From Vanilla planifolia (Eukaryota > Streptophyta > Magnoliopsida > Asparagales > Orchidaceae), in contig JAIUJO010000619.1 in assembly GCA_023846275.1 (NCBI GenBank), forward strand, positions 609,001 to 673,000: a DNA stretch of 64,000 bases, written 5' to 3'. The first letter of the stretch is position 1. Each line of letters begins with the position of its first letter. This document shows, in pieces, positions 49,401 through 61,600 of this stretch. The notes under the pieces were generated by a model that worked only from the letters and a program-made list of their open reading frames with translations, did not search any database and had not been told where the DNA came from. A program made the translations under genes and the position numbers.

Positions 49401-50836
49401 CTACTCTACTCTACTCTACCCTACACTACTCTAATCTAGGTTAGCCTTGCTTAGCCTACCCTATCCTAGCCTGACCTAACAAAGCTCTGCTCCACTCTAC
49501 TCCACTCTACTCATCTCTAACCTAGCCAATCTAGATCTACTCTTCTCTGCACTGCTCTACTTTGCTTTACATTGCCCTACTCTGGTCTTCTACTCTACTC
49601 TACTCTGCTTTGCTCTGCTCTCCTATATTCTACTCTTCTCTACACTCCTCTACTTTACTCTCCTCCACTTTGCTCTAACTCTACTATACTATCCTCTACA
49701 TACTCTACTTTATTCTATTCTACTCTACTCTAACCTAGCCTAGTCTTGCTTAACCTAGTCTTGGTTAACCTAGCCCAAACTAGCTTTACTCTACTCTACT
49801 CTACTCTACTCAAGTCTATCCTAACTTACCCAAGCCTAGCCTAGCTTAGACTAACCTATTTCTACTCTACTATACTCGACTGTACTCGACTGTACTCTAC
49901 TCTACTCTAACCTAGCCTAACAAGCTCTACTCTACTCTACTCTGCTCTATTCTACCCTAACCTTTCCTTGCCTAACCTAGCTCTACACTACTTTGTTATG
50001 CTATGCTCTGTTCTTTTCTTCTCTACTTTTCTCTACTCTAAACTACTCTACTCTACTCTATTCTATCCTATTCTTTTCTACTCTACTCTACTCTACTCTA
50101 TACTCTAGCCTAGTTTAACTTAATCAAGCCTAACCTAGCTCTACTCTACTCTACTCTACTTTAGCCTTGCCTAGCCTGACCTCGCCTCACATTGCCTAAC
50201 CTAGCCTAAGCTTGCTCTCTTCTGCTCTACTCTACTCTACTTTGCTCTACTCTGCTCTACTCTACTCTATTTTTTTCTATAGTATTCTGCTCTACTCTAC
50301 TCTACTCTACTTTACTCTACTCTACTTTACTCTACTCTACTCTGTTATGCTCTACTCTACTTTACTCTACTCTACTCTAACATAACCTAGCATAGCCTAG
50401 CCTAACCTAGCTCTACTCAACTCTACACTACTCTACTCTAGCTTTGCTTAGCCTAACCTAGCTCTAATCTACACATTTTTTCTTTACCTTGCTCTACTAT
50501 ACTCTACTTTTCTCTACTCTACTCTACTATACTCTAACAAACTCTTGTCTACCTTAACCTCACCTAGCCTAACAAAACCTAGCTCAACTCTACTCTTTTC
50601 TACTCTACTATAGCCTATCCTAGCCAAGCCTAACCTAGCTCTACTCTAGTCTGCTCTACTATACCAAGCTCTACTCTACTCTACTTTACTCTACTCTAGT
50701 CTACTATATTATACTCAACACTACTCTTCTCTACTTTACTCTGCTCAACTCTATGCTACTATACTCTAACCTAGCCTAACCTAGCTTTGCTCTACTCCAC
50801 TCCACTCTACTCTACCCTACCATACTCGACTCTACT
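46497..50836 (-). repeat. Right arm of satellite, part 2 (between the two retroelements)
   Basis: About 4.3 kb of inverted composite satellite, with CTCTA and GCCTA blocks and CCTAACCTAGCTC boundaries, in the same orientation as part 1. The first roughly 360 bp after the retroelement is almost only CTCTA and CTCCT units. I see no gene or RNA gene in it. Confidence 0.95.
46744..46785. repeat. CTCCT pyrimidine tract
   Basis: Two pure C/T runs (46,744-46,766 and 46,768-46,785) separated by a single A, composed of CTCCT units. Similar shorter tracts lie near 49,208, 54,810 and 60,856. Confidence 0.7.
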
Positions 50837-50841
50837 CTTAC
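50837..50841. repeat. Left target-site duplication CTTAC
   Basis: CTTAC immediately precedes the TGTTATACCC end of the solo LTR and is repeated directly after its other end at 53,951. Five bases is the usual Ty3/gypsy duplication length. In a pentamer array any in-phase 5-mer could recur at both edges, but CTTAC is an uncommon variant here, which favours a true duplication. Confidence 0.85.
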
Positions 50842-51215
50842 TGTTATACCCAGTAAAAATTTTTATGTTAATCTTTAATAAATTAATTTTTGGCTTGGAT
50901 GATTTCAGATCGACAGTAGGATGAGCTAGGAGCTCAATTAGAGGCTATTGGAATTTCTGAAATTTCTAGGGATTTTTCGGAACACCGAGGTAATTTTTAA
51001 GTAATTTTCCCTATTTATTTGGATTTATTGGATTTTTGGAAATTCGAAAATCAATTATGATCGGTTATTTTAAAACCGGAAATTGGTTTTTACCGCGCGT
51101 GAACCGGACCGGAACGGTTCAGCGGAGGCGGAGGCGGTTCGCCGAGTGAGTTTGCGCGTGCGTTCTGATAAGCGGATCGGACGGTCATGATCGACGGTTG
51201 GGATTGAACCGGCTG

Positions 51216-51316
51216 ATCGGGTGCTTACCGTGTCGATAACGTGTCGACAGCGCGTATCGGGTGCTTACCGTGTCGAAAGCGTGTCAACGGTGCGTAACGG
51301 GTTTTCACCGTGTCGG
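51216..51316 (+). repeat. 40-bp tandem repeat in the solo LTR, about 2.5 copies
   Basis: Units start at 51,216, 51,256 and 51,296 and share ATCGGGTGCTTACCGTGTCG; the third is partial and diverged (AACGGGTTTTCACCGTGTCG). It lies just upstream of the TATA box, so it could act as a promoter-proximal repeat. It is rich in CG sites. Confidence 0.88.
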
Positions 51317-51323
51317 CCAGGAA

Positions 51324-51330
51324 TATAAAA
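51324..51330 (+). promoter_or_regulatory. Putative TATA box of the solo LTR
   Basis: TATAAAA at 51,324-51,330 is followed 14 bases later by the plant telobox-like TTAGGGTTT (51,344-51,352), an arrangement common in plant core promoters. If used, transcription would start near 51,355, leaving a U3 of about 510 bp and a very long R-U5. The orientation supports reading the LTR on the + strand. Confidence 0.5.
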
Positions 51331-51343
51331 CCCTCGCGAACGA

Positions 51344-51352
51344 TTAGGGTTT
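51344..51352 (+). promoter_or_regulatory. Telobox-like motif (TTAGGGTTT)
   Basis: TTAGGGTTT is the complement of the plant telobox AAACCCTAA. A related CTAGGGTTT lies at about 51,959. Teloboxes are known in plants as binding sites for Myb-type telobox factors. Presence is seen; function is inferred. Confidence 0.45.
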
Positions 51353-52113
51353 CGTTCGACCGACCGATAGAGAGGAAGTTTTCCGGCGTACGGCGCGTGA
51401 TTCCGGCGGCCTGGCAAGGGGCTTTTTGTGCCTGGAGATTCACGGGACCGAGGAGAGTCGATTGATACCGGGTTCGTTCGATGAGGAGCTGCGGCGAGCT
51501 GCGGACGAGGTTCACCATCACCGGCGTCTTTGAGGTAGGAAATTCAGTTTAAATTAGTTATTTGGTAGAAAATTAAAAGCATGGAATATTTTGCTTAATG
51601 AAAACAAGCATGTGGATGAAAAATCAGATTTAATTGAATGCTAATTGGTGTCTTTTGCAAACTTCGGATTTTCTGGAAAATTCCCCATTTCGCCGAAAAA
51701 TTTGTTAATGCTTAGGAGCATGTCAGGGATTTGTATTATCAGCATTGCCATTGAATTAGTTAATTTATTTGTTGGATTAATCTCAAATTTCACAATACGA
51801 CAACGGCGGACGGGCGAATTCCTTGGGCGGAGATTTTGATTTAAACCTTAGGAAATTAGCGGCATTATTGGAATGTTAGGATAGTACGAACATGTTCTCC
51901 TTGTTCGCAGTTGCAGGAAACCGACGGAAGGATCGTATTGGTCGGCGATTGCGGCGGCTAGGGTTTCGCGGACGACGGGCGAAGGAAGGAGACGAATTAA
52001 GGGTTAATTAGGGATTTGTTGATTTATTAAGAGAATAATTTGTTAATTATTAATATTATATATTGAGCGTCGGCCGAATTTCGGATTAATAACTTCGACC
52101 GGCGGGGTTTGGT

Positions 52114-52267
52114 TCAGCGCGAAGGCCCGAACTGGTGGCGAGATCCGGTTCAGGGGATTCGGCGCGGTTCAGTGAGAAGCGGTTCTCGGCTCAGCGCGAA
52201 GGCCGAACCGGCAGCGAGAACCGGGTTCACGGAAGTGCGGCGCGGTATAATGGAATAGCGGAATTTT
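52114..52267 (+). repeat. 77-bp tandem duplication in the solo LTR
   Basis: Units start at 52,114 and 52,191 with TCAGCGCGAAGG and share GCGAGA, CCGG and GGCGCGGT in order. Several substitutions separate them. The repeat is strongly GC-rich. Confidence 0.8.
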
Positions 52268-52873
52268 AAATTCGGAAATTATTCCGAATTTCGGAAAATG
52301 GATAAAATGCAAAATTTGATATTTCGAATTTAGGAAAATTCGATAATTGAGTTTTAGGGATTATTTATATTTTGGAAAATTCAAGAAAAATCAAAAAATT
52401 TGGAAATGAGAAATTTCGAAAAATTCTGGAGATCCGTGGGTAAAGAAAAAAAAATTGCCTGAAGTGGGGAAAAATGTTATCAGTGATGACAGTACAGCTG
52501 GAAACAGTCAGACAGAGGTATGGTACATGGATCCTACCAGAACAGTCAGTAATTGACAGTGTGTTGCTTGATGGCAACGGCATGGATTGAGTCAGTTTAC
52601 TCAGTGTTGGCATATTTTATGGATTGGCATACTGGACCGGACTACTATAGACCCTATATGATGTTTTAGGGTAGTTGTGGTAGGTAACTGTGCGGTTCAG
52701 ACTTAGCTTCCACAGTATACATGTGGACTGGTATGCGCCTTGTCATACCTGGACACATGTTGCCGAATCTTGGAGTTAGAGATTGACAATGACTGTAGGG
52801 GCGTGAGCTTCTATGGAAGTTGTTGGTAGAGGACTCCTTGGGACGGTGGCTGAGTCGATCTCTCCTGGTCCAT

Positions 52874-52981
52874 GTGTGTAGGCCTGCGCGCCTGAGGGTG
52901 GCAGGGGTGTCTCGCAGTGGCTAGCCAAGTGTGTAGGCCTGCGCGCTTTAGGGTGGCAGGGGTGTCTCACGTTGGCTAGAG
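52874..52981 (+). repeat. 55-bp tandem duplication in the solo LTR
   Basis: Units start at 52,874 and 52,929 and share GTGTGTAGGCCTGCGCGC, GGGTGGCAGGGGTGTCTC and GTGGCTAG/GTTGGCTAG. They are nearly identical over the first 45 bases. The - strand open frame across this repeat is an artefact of the duplication. Confidence 0.88.
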
Positions 52982-53950
52982 ATTTTGTGACTGGATCTGT
53001 CTATAGTCTCCAGGAGATTGATTGACGAGAGACGCTGCGGTGTCGGGTGCTTAGGCGCCATGCGTGTTTCGAGATGGGCGTTCCCACTGGCACGCTACCT
53101 AGAAGCCCAGAGGAGAGCTACTCTGGTGTGACTGGGGGTGATTGTGGTTGGTCGGAGTCTGGGACTGAGAGTGCCTATCCACCTTATATTGTTATGCTGT
53201 ATTCCTATATTTTTGCTATTATCCTTCTCTTGCATGTGAGTTTTACTAGCTGTCTTTCCTACTGGGCATAGCTCATTCCTGTATTATATATTTTCAGTGG
53301 CTCGGCAGACTTGACGCTACCAGATTAGGTGGGATCGTGGTCAGCAGGCTTGTGGAGGATATTTGATTTGTGATTGCCTGAGATATTCTGGTTAGTTGAT
53401 TGTTGCTGTTGGATGTATTTAATGAGATTGTTATTCTTATATGTCAGGTATTATGTGAGGGTGATTCTGACTTATGTATCTGGTTGGACAATATTGCACT
53501 TGTTGGACTTGGATCTTATTCTTGTAATGTAGTTTCCATTTACTGTCTTACCTTATTGTCTTGGAGTATGGTGTGTGGAGTGCCATATTTTATCTGAGGA
53601 TGTTATATATCTTTTTGTTTGATGGTGAGGTCATTACATGACTATGGAACTTAACCGTGGGGGTTCAGACTTCTATTAGATCGGTTCTCCTACCGTATGG
53701 GTTAGGAGTATTGGGTTTAGTAGGAGTAACATTGCGCGAGTCCATCTGTTAATTCAGGAGTCATGAACCTGATTTGACGGTGTACCCGGGAGATGGGATC
53801 CACATTGTTAAAGGAAAGTAGGCGTGTAATGAAGTGTTATATCCTATGTTTTCGTAGGCTACTCAGGTTGGTATGGGACGATCTGAGCTGTCTATATGTA
53901 AAAAAAAAAATGTATGCCAAAAATCAGCCTAGGAAAAATGGGGTGTAACA

Positions 53951-53955
53951 CTTAC
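53951..53955. repeat. Right target-site duplication CTTAC
   Basis: Matches the CTTAC at 50,837-50,841 and follows the TGTAACA end of the solo LTR directly. Array sequence (CTAGCCTAGCC) resumes immediately. Confidence 0.85.
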
Positions 53956-54130
53956 CTAGCCTAGCCTAACTTAGCTCAACTCTTCTCTGCTCTACTCTGC
54001 TCTGCTCTACTCTACAGAGCTCTTCTTTTCTTTACTCTACTCTACTCTCCTCTACTCTGCTATGCTCATCTCTACTTTGCAATAGTATGTTCTACTCTAC
54101 TATGCTTTACTTGGCTCTACTCTTCTCTGC

Positions 54131-54191
54131 TCTCTTCTTCTTCTCTCCTCTACTCTACACTCCTCTCTTGTCCTCTCCTCTCCTCTCCTCT
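54131..54191. repeat. Pyrimidine-rich CTCCT/CTTCT tract
   Basis: Contains pure C/T runs at 54,131-54,151 and 54,171-54,191, separated by a short CTCTA-type stretch. Same CTCTA to CTCCT conversion as elsewhere in this arm. Confidence 0.7.
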
Positions 54192-55920
54192 ATTCTACTC
54201 TACTCAACTCTACTCCACTCTACTCTACTCTTCTTTATTATACACTACTCTACTCAACTCTACTATATTATACTCTACACTACCCTTCTTTACTCTATCC
54301 TACGCTAGCCTATCCTAATCTAGCTTTACTGTACTCTACTCTAGCTTAGCCTACCCTACCCTATTCTTGCCTAACTTAACTTAGCTCTACTCTACTCTAC
54401 TCCACTCTACTCTATTCTAGCATAGCTTATCCTAGTCTATCTTAGCTTTGCTCTACTCTAGTCTACTCTGCTATACTCTGCTCTAGACTACTCTACTCTG
54501 CTTTGCTCTACCCTACTATACATTTTTCTACTTTACTCTTCTTCTCTACACGACTCTACTCTGCTCTCCTCTATTATCCTCTCCATTAGCTCTACTCTAC
54601 TCTACTCTATTCTACTATACTCTACCCTATGCCACTCTACTCTACTCTTCTCTGCTCTGGTCTAACCTGGCTCTGCTCTTCTCTACTCTACTTTACTCTA
54701 CTCTCCTATACTCTACTCTGCTTTATGCTACTTTGCTCTGCATTGCTCTATTATACTCTACTCTATTCTACTCTACTCTTCTCTACCCTACTCTACTCTA
54801 CTCTGCTCTACTCTCCTCTCCTCTCCTCTAATTTACTCTACTCTACTCTACTCCACTCTATTCCACCCTACTCTAATCTACTCTTCTCCACTCTACTCTA
54901 TTCTACTCTACTCTGCTCTACCCTACTCTAATCTAGTCTAGCCTAACATTGCCCAATGTAGCCTAATCTTGCTCTACTCTACTCTACTTTACTTTATTAT
55001 ACTCTACTCTACTCTAACCTAGCCTAGCATAACTTAGCTCAACTCTACTCTACCCTACACTATTCAATTCTACTCTATCTTAACCTAGCCTTACCTAGCT
55101 TATCCTAACCTAACTTTGCTCTATACTACTCTACTCTACTCTACTCTACTTTGCTCTACACTACTCTACCATGCTCTACTCTTTTTTTACTCTACTTCAC
55201 TTTGCTCTTCTACTCTACTTTGCTCTACTCTCCTCTGCTCTCTTCTACTCTACTCTTTTATACTTTACACTACTCCACTCTACTCTACTTTTCGTTACTC
55301 TACTCTACTGTTCTCTACTCCACTCTACACTACTCTATTCTACTCCACTCTAGCCTAGCCTTGCTTAGCCTAACCTAACAATGCTCTACTCTACTCAACT
55401 ATACTCTATCCTACTCTACTCTAACCTAGCCTAGCCTATCCTAACCTAGCTTAGCCTAGCCTAACCTAGTTTTACTCTACTCTACTCTACTCTAACCTAG
55501 ACTAGCCTAGCCTAACCAAGCCTTACTATGCTCTACTCTAATCTACTCTACTTTACTCTACTTTACTCTAATCTAGCCTAGCCTTGCCTTACCTAACCCA
55601 GCCTAAGCTAACTTTGCTCTGCTCTACTTAATTTGATTATCCTCTAATCTACTCTACTCTACTCTTTACTCTAGCCTAGCTTAACTTAGCTTTACTTTAC
55701 TCTACTCTAGACAAGCATAGCCTAGCCTAGCCTACACTTGCCTAGCCTATCCAAGCCTAGCTTAGCCTAGCCTACCCTAGCTCTAATATACTCAACTCAA
55801 CTCTACTCTACTTTTCTCTGCTCTACTATACTGTACTCTAACCTAACCTAACCTAGCTTAACCTAGCTTTACTCTACTCTAGTCTACTCTCCTCTACCTC
55901 ACTCTACTAAACTCGACTCT

Positions 55921-55970
55921 ACTTTACTCAACTCTACTCTACTTTACTCAACTCTACTCTACTTTACTCT
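55921..55970 (-). repeat. 20-bp tandem repeat, 2.5 copies
   Basis: ACTTTACTCAACTCTACTCT occurs at 55,921 and 55,941, and its first half (ACTTTACTC) recurs at 55,961. The unit is four pentamers long and is marked by the CTTTA and CTCAA variants. Confidence 0.85.
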
Positions 55971-58434
55971 AGTCTACTCTACTCTACTCAACTTTACTCT
56001 TCTTTGTCTACTCTAACCTAGCTCTACTCTGCTCTACTCTACTCTACTCTACTCCATTAATTTTCTCTACTAGAGTCTAGCCTAACTTGGCTCTGCTCTA
56101 TTTTGTTCTACTATACTCTACTCTGCACTACTCTACTCAGCTCAGCTCAACTCTACTCTACTCTACTCCACTACTCTAACAAAGCTTAGCTTAACCTAAC
56201 CTAACCTAGCTCTACTCTACACTACTCTACTCTACTCTGCCCTTGAACTCTCCTCTAAGTTAACCTAGCCTAGCCTAACCTAACCTAGCACAGCTCTATG
56301 CTTCTCTAATCGACTCTACTCTACTCTACTCTAACCTTGCCTTGCCTAGTCTAGCCTAACATAGTTGTACTCTACTGTACTCTAGCCTTGTCTTACTTTG
56401 CCTAGCCTAGCTTAACCTAGCTTTACTCTACTCTGCTCTGCTCTAGTCTACTTTGCTCTACTCTACTTTGCTCTGCTCTACTTTGCTCTGCTCTACTTTT
56501 CTCTACTCTACTCTACTCTACTCTAGCCTCGTTTAGCCTAGCCTAACCTAGCCAAGCTCTACTCTACTCTACTTTGCTCTAAACTAACCATGCCTAACCT
56601 AGCTTTTCTCTACTCACTTCTACTATACTCTTCTCTACTCTACTTTACTATATTTTGCTCTACTCTACTCTACTTTACTCTAATCTACCCTGTACTACAC
56701 TACTTTACTCCGCTCTACTCTACTCTACTTTACTCCACTTTACTCTTGCATCACCTAGCCTAGCCAACCCTAACCTAGCTCTCCTTTACTCTACTCTACT
56801 CTACTCTACTTGACTTTAGCCTAGCCTAGCCCAGTCTACTCTAGCCTAGCCTAGCCAAGCCTAACTTAGCACTCTTTTACTCAACTCAACTTTACTATTG
56901 CTACTCTACTCTGCTATGCTTTTCTATTCTCTACTATGCTCTCCTCTACTCTACTATGATCTACTCTACTCTGATTTGCTTTTCTCTACTCTACTCTGCT
57001 CTGCTCTACTCTACTCTAATAAACTCCACATTAGCAAAGCTTAGCTTAGCTTAACCTAACCTAACTTAGCACTACTATACTCTACTCTACTCTACTCTAC
57101 CCTTACTTAGCCTAACATAGCCAAGCCTAGCCTCGCTTAGCCTAACCTAGTTCTACTCTACTCTACTCTACTCTATTCTATTATACTCTACTCCACTATA
57201 CTCAACTCTACTCTACTCTACTCCACTCTACTCTAGTTTACTCTATCCTTGCTTAACCAAGCCTAGCTTAGCCAAACCTAACTCTACTCTTGTTTGTTCT
57301 ACTATACTCTACTCTACTCTAGCTTAGCTTAGCTTAGTCAAACTCAGCTCTACTCCACTCTATTCTACTCTTGCCTTACCTAGCTTATGCTAGCCAAACC
57401 TAACCTAGCCTAGGCCAACCAAGCTCTACTCTACTCCACTCTACTCTACTCCACTCTACTCTACTCTACTCTACTCTACTTTGCTGTACTCTACTCTACC
57501 CTACTCTAACCTAGCTAGACTTAGCTCTACTCAACTCCACTCTACTCTATGATACTCTAATATACTATATTAAGTTAAACTCTACTCTAACTTAGCCTAG
57601 CCTAACCTAGCTCTACTCTACTCTACTCTACTCTAGCTTAACCTCGCCTTAGCCTAGCCCAACCTTGCCTATCCAAGCCTAGCGAAACTGTGCTTTGCTC
57701 TTCACTACTCTACTATGCTCTACTCTACTCTACTTTACTCTGCTTTACTTTACTCTATTGTACACTACTCTACTCTTGCTTAGCCATGTCTAGCCAAACC
57801 TATTCTAGCTCTACTCAACTCCACTCTACTCTATTATACTCTTCTCTACTATACTCTACTCTACTCTACTCTAGCTAAGCCTGGCCTAACCTACCCTAAC
57901 CTAACCTGGCATAGCCTAATCTAACCAAGCTCTACTCTACTCAACTCTACTATACTCTACTATATTATACTTAACTCTATTCTACTCTACTCTACTCTAC
58001 TCTCCTCTAATCTAACTTAGCCAAGCTTAGTCAACCCTATCCAAGCTCTACTCTACTATACTCCTCTCTAGCCTATCCTAGCCTAACCTAGCCTAACCTA
58101 ACACTACTATACACTACTTTGCTCTACTATACTCTACTCTACTCTATTTTACTATACTCTAGGATAGCTTAGCCTAGCCTAGCCTAACTTGACCTAGCTC
58201 TAATCTACTCTACTCTACTCTACTTTAGCCTAGCCTGACCAAGCCTTACCTAGCCTAGCCTAACCTAGCCTTGCCTAACCTAGCCTAACCTAACCTTGCC
58301 TAACTTAACTCTACTATACTCTACTCTACTCTACTATATTATACTCTACTCTACTATACTCAACTTAGCTCTACTCTACTCTACTTGACTCTACTCTACT
58401 CTACCCTAATCTACCCTGAACTACTTTACTTTTC

Positions 58435-58620
58435 TCTAGCATAAACTGGCCAAGTACTTCTCTGCTCTACTCCATTATACTCTACTATACTCTATTCTTC
58501 ACAACACTACTTAACATAATAATACTTTAGCCTAAACATTACTCTACTCTACTTTACTATATTCTGCTAACCTCTACTCTACTGTAATCCACTTCACAAT
58601 ACTCCACTATAACCTAACAT
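58435..58620. repeat. Highly diverged satellite stretch
   Basis: About 185 bp where the pentamer pattern is weak (for example ACTGGCCAAGTACTTC and CTTAACATAATAATAC) although isolated CTCTA units persist. It may be an old, unrefreshed part of the array or hide a very degraded insertion. I recognise no element. Confidence 0.4.
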
Positions 58621-61600
58621 AGCCTTGCCTAACTTAGCTCTACTCTATTCTTGCCTAGCTTAGCCTAACCTAGCTCTGCTTTACTTTGCCCTATTGTGCT
58701 CTATTCTACTAAGCTCTTCTCTACTCTACTTTATTATACTCAACTCTTGTCTAGCCTAGCCAAACCTAGCTCTACTCAACTCTATTCTACTCTAATCTAC
58801 TATATTATATTATACTCTACTCTACTCTACTCTACTATCTCCTAACATTACCTACCTTAGCCTAGCCTAGCATAGCCTTGCTTAACCAACCTAACCAGGC
58901 TCTACTCTAGTCCACTCGACTCTATTCTACTCTACTCAACTCTGCTCTTCTCTACTCTACTCTACTCTATGCTACTATAATCTACTCTACTAAACTCTAC
59001 ATTAACCTAGCCTAGCTTAAGCTAACTTAACCAAGCTATGCTAGACTCTACTCTACTCTTCCCTACTCTAGTCTAACCTAGCTTAACCTAGCCTAGTCGA
59101 GCCAAACCTAGCTCTGCTCTACTCTGCTTTTCTCTTCACTACTATGTTATACTTTTCTTTACTCTGATCTACTATTCTCTACTCTATTCTGCTCTATTCT
59201 ACTCTACTCTACTTTGCTCTTCTTTGCCATACTCTACTCTATTCTGCTCTACTCTTCTCCATTCTACTCAACTCTACTTCACTCTACTCCTTTACTCTCC
59301 TCTCATCTCCTTTACTCTACTCTAATCTACTCTACCCCACTCTACTCTACTCTACTCTAATCTACTCAAGTCTACTCAACTCTACGCTACTCTGCGCTAC
59401 TCTACTCTACTCTGCTCTACTCTACTCTAGCCTAGCCTAGCTTAGCGTAGGTTAGCCTAATCTAGTCATACTCTACTCTACTCTACTAAACACTACCCTA
59501 CTCTACTCTAGCTTATCCTAACCTAGCCTAGCATATCCTAGCCTAAACAAACTTAGCTCTACTCTACCCTGCTCTACAATATCCTAGCCTACCATAAGCT
59601 ATCTTAATTTAGCTCACTCTACTCTACTCTACTCTACTCTACTCTTCTCTACTTTACTCTATACTACTCTACTCTATTTTGCTCTATTCTACTCTGCTCT
59701 TATCTACTCTTCTCTTCTACTCTTCTTTGCTCTGTTCTACTATGCTCTACTCTGCTCTCCTCTGCACACCTCTACTCTACTCTATTATCTTCTACTCTAC
59801 TCTACTGTACTCCACTCTAATCTACTTAAATCTAATCTACTCTACTCTGATCTACTCTACTCTACTTTACTCTTGCCTAGCTACTCCTAGACAATCATAA
59901 CCAAGCTCTACTCTACTCTACTCTATTTTACTCTACAATACTCTACTCTACTCTTCTCTACTCTAGCATAGCCTAGCAAAATCTAGCTTTACTTTGCTCT
60001 ACTCTGAACTATTCTTCTCTGTATTGCTCTACTCTACTCTGCTCTGCTAAGCTCCACTCTGCTTTACTTTACTCTACTCAACCCTGCTCTCTTCTACTCT
60101 ACCTTCCTCTCCTCTTCTCTACTCTACTCTACTCTACTCTACTCAAGCCTTGCCTACCTAACCTAACTTTGCTCTACTCTACTCTACTCTACTATACTCT
60201 ACTCGACTCTAGCCTAGCCTAACCTAGCCTAGCTAGCAAAGCCAAGCCTAACCTAGCTCTACTATACTTTGCTCTACTCTGCTATACTCTACACTACTCT
60301 TCTCTACTTTGCTCTACTCTTCTCTACTCTACTCTTCTCTACTCTGCTCACCTTTAGCAAAGCTTAGCCTCACCTAGCCTAACCTAATCTTGCTCTACTA
60401 TACTCTACTGCACTCTACTCAAGCTAGCCTAGCCTCTACTCTGATCTGCTCTACTATACTCTTCTATACTCTATTCTTCTCTGCTTTGCTCTTCTCTACT
60501 CTACTCTACTTTGCTCTGCTCTACTCTACCATACTCTACTCTACTCTACTCTACTCTATCCTACTCTACTCTACTCTACTCTAGCCTTGCCTAACCAAGC
60601 TCTACTCGGCTCTACTCTAGGCTAGCATAGCCTAGCCTAACCTTGCTCTACTCTACTCTACTCTACTCTGCTCTACTCTACTCTAACCTAGCCTAGCCTA
60701 ACCTACCTTTACTCTACTTACTCTACTCAAGCCTAACATAGCCTATCTTAGCCTAGCCTTACCTAGCCTAACCTTGCATAGCCTAACCTAACTCTACTTA
60801 GCTATACTCTACATTGCTCTACTCTACTCTTCTTCTATGCTCTATTATAATTTGCTCTCCCCTCCTCTCCTCTCCTCTCCTCTACTCTACTCCACTATAT
60901 TATACCTTACTCTACTTTCCTCTAAACTAATCTACTCTACTCTTCTCTACTCTATTGTACTCTACCCTACTATAGTCTACTTTGCACTACTCTACTCTGC
61001 TTTACTCAACTCTAGTCTAGCCTAGCCTACCCTACCTTAGCCTTACCTAGCCTAGCCTATCCTGGCTCTGCTATTCTCTACTCTACTAAACTCAACTCTA
61101 CTCTACTCTACTTTACTCGACTCTTCTCTACTCTAATATAACCTTGCCTAGCCTAACCAAGCTCTACTCGACTCTAGCCTAGCCTAGCCTTACCAAGCCT
61201 AGCCTATCCTAACCTAGCTCTACTCTACACTACAATGCTCTATTATGCTATGCTCTATTCTACTCTTCTCTACTCTACTCTACTCTACTCTACTAAACTC
61301 TACTATGCTCTACTATTCTCTACTCGTTACTCTAACCTAGCCAAGCCTAACCCAACTCTACTCTACTCTACTATAGCCTAACCTAGCCTAGCCAACCATA
61401 GCCTAGCTTTGCCTAGCCAAACTTAGCTCTACTCTACTCTACTCTACTTTGCTCTACTCTACTCTACCCTACTCCACTCCACTCTATTATACTCTACCCT
61501 TCTCCAACCATGCTTGACCTAGCTCTTCTCTACACTATCATAGCTAAGCCTAGCCTAGCCTAGCATTGCCTAACATAGCTCTACTCTACTCTACACTACT

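Larger units (their letters stand above)
50842..53950 (+). mobile_element. Solo LTR (3,109 bp), Ty3/gypsy-like
   Basis: Begins TGTTATACCC and ends GGGTGTAACA, an inverted terminal repeat matching 9 of 10 bases, with a 5-bp duplication on both sides. I see no primer-binding site, gag, pol or second LTR, so this is one LTR left after recombination between the two LTRs of a full element. Long LTRs with TGTTATACCC-type ends are usual for Del/Tekay chromoviruses; that lineage is an inference. A GC- and CG-rich part (about 51,080-52,260) contrasts sharply with the flanking array. Inside are a TATA box, a telobox-like motif and three separate short tandem duplications. Small open frames in the LTR show no known domain and are not called as genes. 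It differs in sequence and ends from the LTR at 42,560, so the two come from different families. Confidence 0.93.

Noticed and set aside
51225-53597. Open frames of 64-98 codons inside the solo LTR
   Set aside because: They occur on both strands, follow the internal tandem repeats or the CG-rich leader, and show no recognisable domain. LTRs of this class do not normally encode proteins.
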